From the NCBI GenBank assembly GCA_041588495.1, contig JBFGWM010000086.1:1-10488 (forward strand): a DNA stretch of 10,488 nt, written 5' to 3'. Below the pieces are notes generated by a model. That model did not search any database and was not told the origin of the DNA. It worked only from the letters and a program-made list of their open reading frames with translations. Shown one piece after another: positions 9,850-10,488 of the stretch; within the stretch, counting starts at the first letter, position 1, and every line of letters starts with the position of its first letter. Source of the stretch: JBFGWM01 sp041588495 (lineage in GTDB: Bacteria > Pseudomonadota > Gammaproteobacteria > Pseudomonadales > JBFGWM01). The translations under genes and the position numbers were made by a program.

Positions 9850-9853
9850 CTCC
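9850..9853 (-). promoter_or_regulatory. Ribosome binding site for the adenosyltransferase (start-deciding)
   Basis: Reading the minus strand, GGAG is followed 6 bases later by an in-frame TTG (9843-9841) and 12 bases later by the ATG (9837-9835). Spacing favours TTG, while codon preference and family N-termini favour ATG. Confidence 0.45.
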
Positions 9854-9918
9854 GCGCCCTGTTCCGGTTTCGGAATCCTATTCTATCCAATGTTGGCGGT
9901 GCTTGCCGGAGCGCGCGT

Positions 9919-10488
9919 TCATTCGCCCAGTCGGTAGCGAAAGGTGAAGAGCACGTTCCGCCCGGGTGCCGGCATGAACGCCGTCTCCTGGTTGGGGAAC
10001 GGATTGAAGGCGACCGTTCCAAAAGCGTCGTAGTCCTCGTCGAACAGGTTGTTGACCTGGAATGCGACCTCCACGGGGCCGCGCCGCCAGGTCGTGGTGG
10101 CGTCCACGACCTCGAAGCCGTTGACCTCGTCGAAGGCACCGGCGTCGTCACCCGTGGGGTTGCGGTCGCCCATGCGGCGGTAGGCCAGGTGCGCGGTGAG
10201 GTCCGCGCGCGGTTCCCAGGTCACCCCGATGACGGTGTTGCTGCGGGCCACGAAGGGGATGCGCTCGCCCTCGTTGGCACCGCCCCGAAAGCGTGCATCG
10301 ACCACGGCGTGCTGCAGGCGCACTTCAAGTTCTGGCCAGATCCGGTGGCCGGCTTCCAGGCTGGCGCCGATGCGGCGGGTCGGGTCGAGGTTGCGGTTGG
10401 CGAACACGGTGGGGTCGAAGGCGATCTCGTCCTGCAGGCGCAGGTGATACAGGTGCAAGCCCGCGTCGGTGCGCTGGCCGCGCCACGC
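9919..10488 (-). CDS. TonB-dependent outer-membrane receptor, C-terminal part (partial)
   Basis: The minus-strand frame is open from the window edge (10488) to a TGA at 9921-9919 and encodes the last 189 residues of a larger protein. It shows alternating aromatic/polar beta-strand character. Family hallmarks are DEIAFDP followed by NLDPTRRIG, and near the end VNNLFDEDYDAFG plus PAPGRNVLFTFRY, typical of the TonB_dep_Rec barrel. Such receptors import iron chelates, heme, cobalamin or other large ligands across the outer membrane using TonB energy. Adjacency to the cobalamin adenosyltransferase favours a corrinoid (BtuB-like) substrate, but this is context only, because the plug domain and TonB box are outside the window. 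The final residues are RYRLGE rather than the usual terminal aromatic. The gene start and any cobalamin riboswitch would lie beyond the right edge. Confidence 0.88.
   Translation of the reverse strand, partial: AWRGQRTDAGLHLYHLRLQDEIAFDPTVFANRNLDPTRRIGASLEAGHRIWPELEVRLQHAVVDARFRGGANEGERIPFVARSNTVIGVTWEPRADLTAHLAYRRMGDRNPTGDDAGAFDEVNGFEVVDATTTWRRGPVEVAFQVNNLFDEDYDAFGTVAFNPFPNQETAFMPAPGRNVLFTFRYRLGE

Noticed and set aside
9860..9905. Promoter for the adenosyltransferase in the 81-base gap (TAGAAT-like element on the minus strand)
   Set aside because: A -10-like hexamer is present in a locally AT-richer patch, but no -35 match sits at a proper distance, and the gene can be transcribed from the receptor gene upstream.

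Overview
The window is a dense (about 66% G+C by eye) stretch of bacterial chromosome. Gene content points to a gammaproteobacterium: an ampD-ampE pair, a homodimeric-type AceE of 888 residues, an AceF with N-terminal lipoyl domains, and an E. coli Mak-like ROK kinase. Codon bias and protein style resemble high-GC Ectothiorhodospiraceae or Chromatiales relatives, but this placement is an impression, not a demonstrated assignment. There are no IS elements, RNA genes, CRISPR arrays or phage genes. Coding density is near total, and the longest gene-free stretch is about 112 bases.

Left part, plus strand (1-2775): the last 24 codons of ampD (cell-wall recycling amidase), then ampE (membrane protein), a BtuF-like periplasmic cobalamin/metal-chelate binding protein, and a ROK sugar kinase close to fructokinase Mak. 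Junctions are an ATGA overlap, a 5-base gap and a one-base TGATG overlap, so the four genes are probably one transcript with translational coupling.

Middle part, plus strand (2776-9270): a 112-base leader with a plausible -10 element precedes aceE (pyruvate dehydrogenase E1). aceF (E2, two lipoyl domains, GTG start) follows after 44 bases, and a methyl-accepting chemotaxis protein begins only 18 bases after aceF. The third PDH subunit, lipoamide dehydrogenase, is not where it often lies, directly after aceF; a transmembrane chemoreceptor sits there instead. AceE and AceF convert pyruvate to acetyl-CoA in the cytoplasm. The chemoreceptor would signal to CheA/CheW and may be co-transcribed with them.

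Right part, minus strand (9304-10488): a PduO-type ATP:cob(I)alamin adenosyltransferase lies downstream of the C-terminal part of a TonB-dependent outer-membrane receptor that runs off the window. Together with the BtuF-like protein on the left, three genes here are compatible with corrinoid uptake and adenosylation, although they flank the pdh-mcp block rather than forming one cluster.

I do not see a clearly undescribed system. The points most worth a second look are the aceEF-mcp linkage without lpd, the mixed ampDE-btuF-mak operon, and the corrinoid genes on both sides of the PDH genes.
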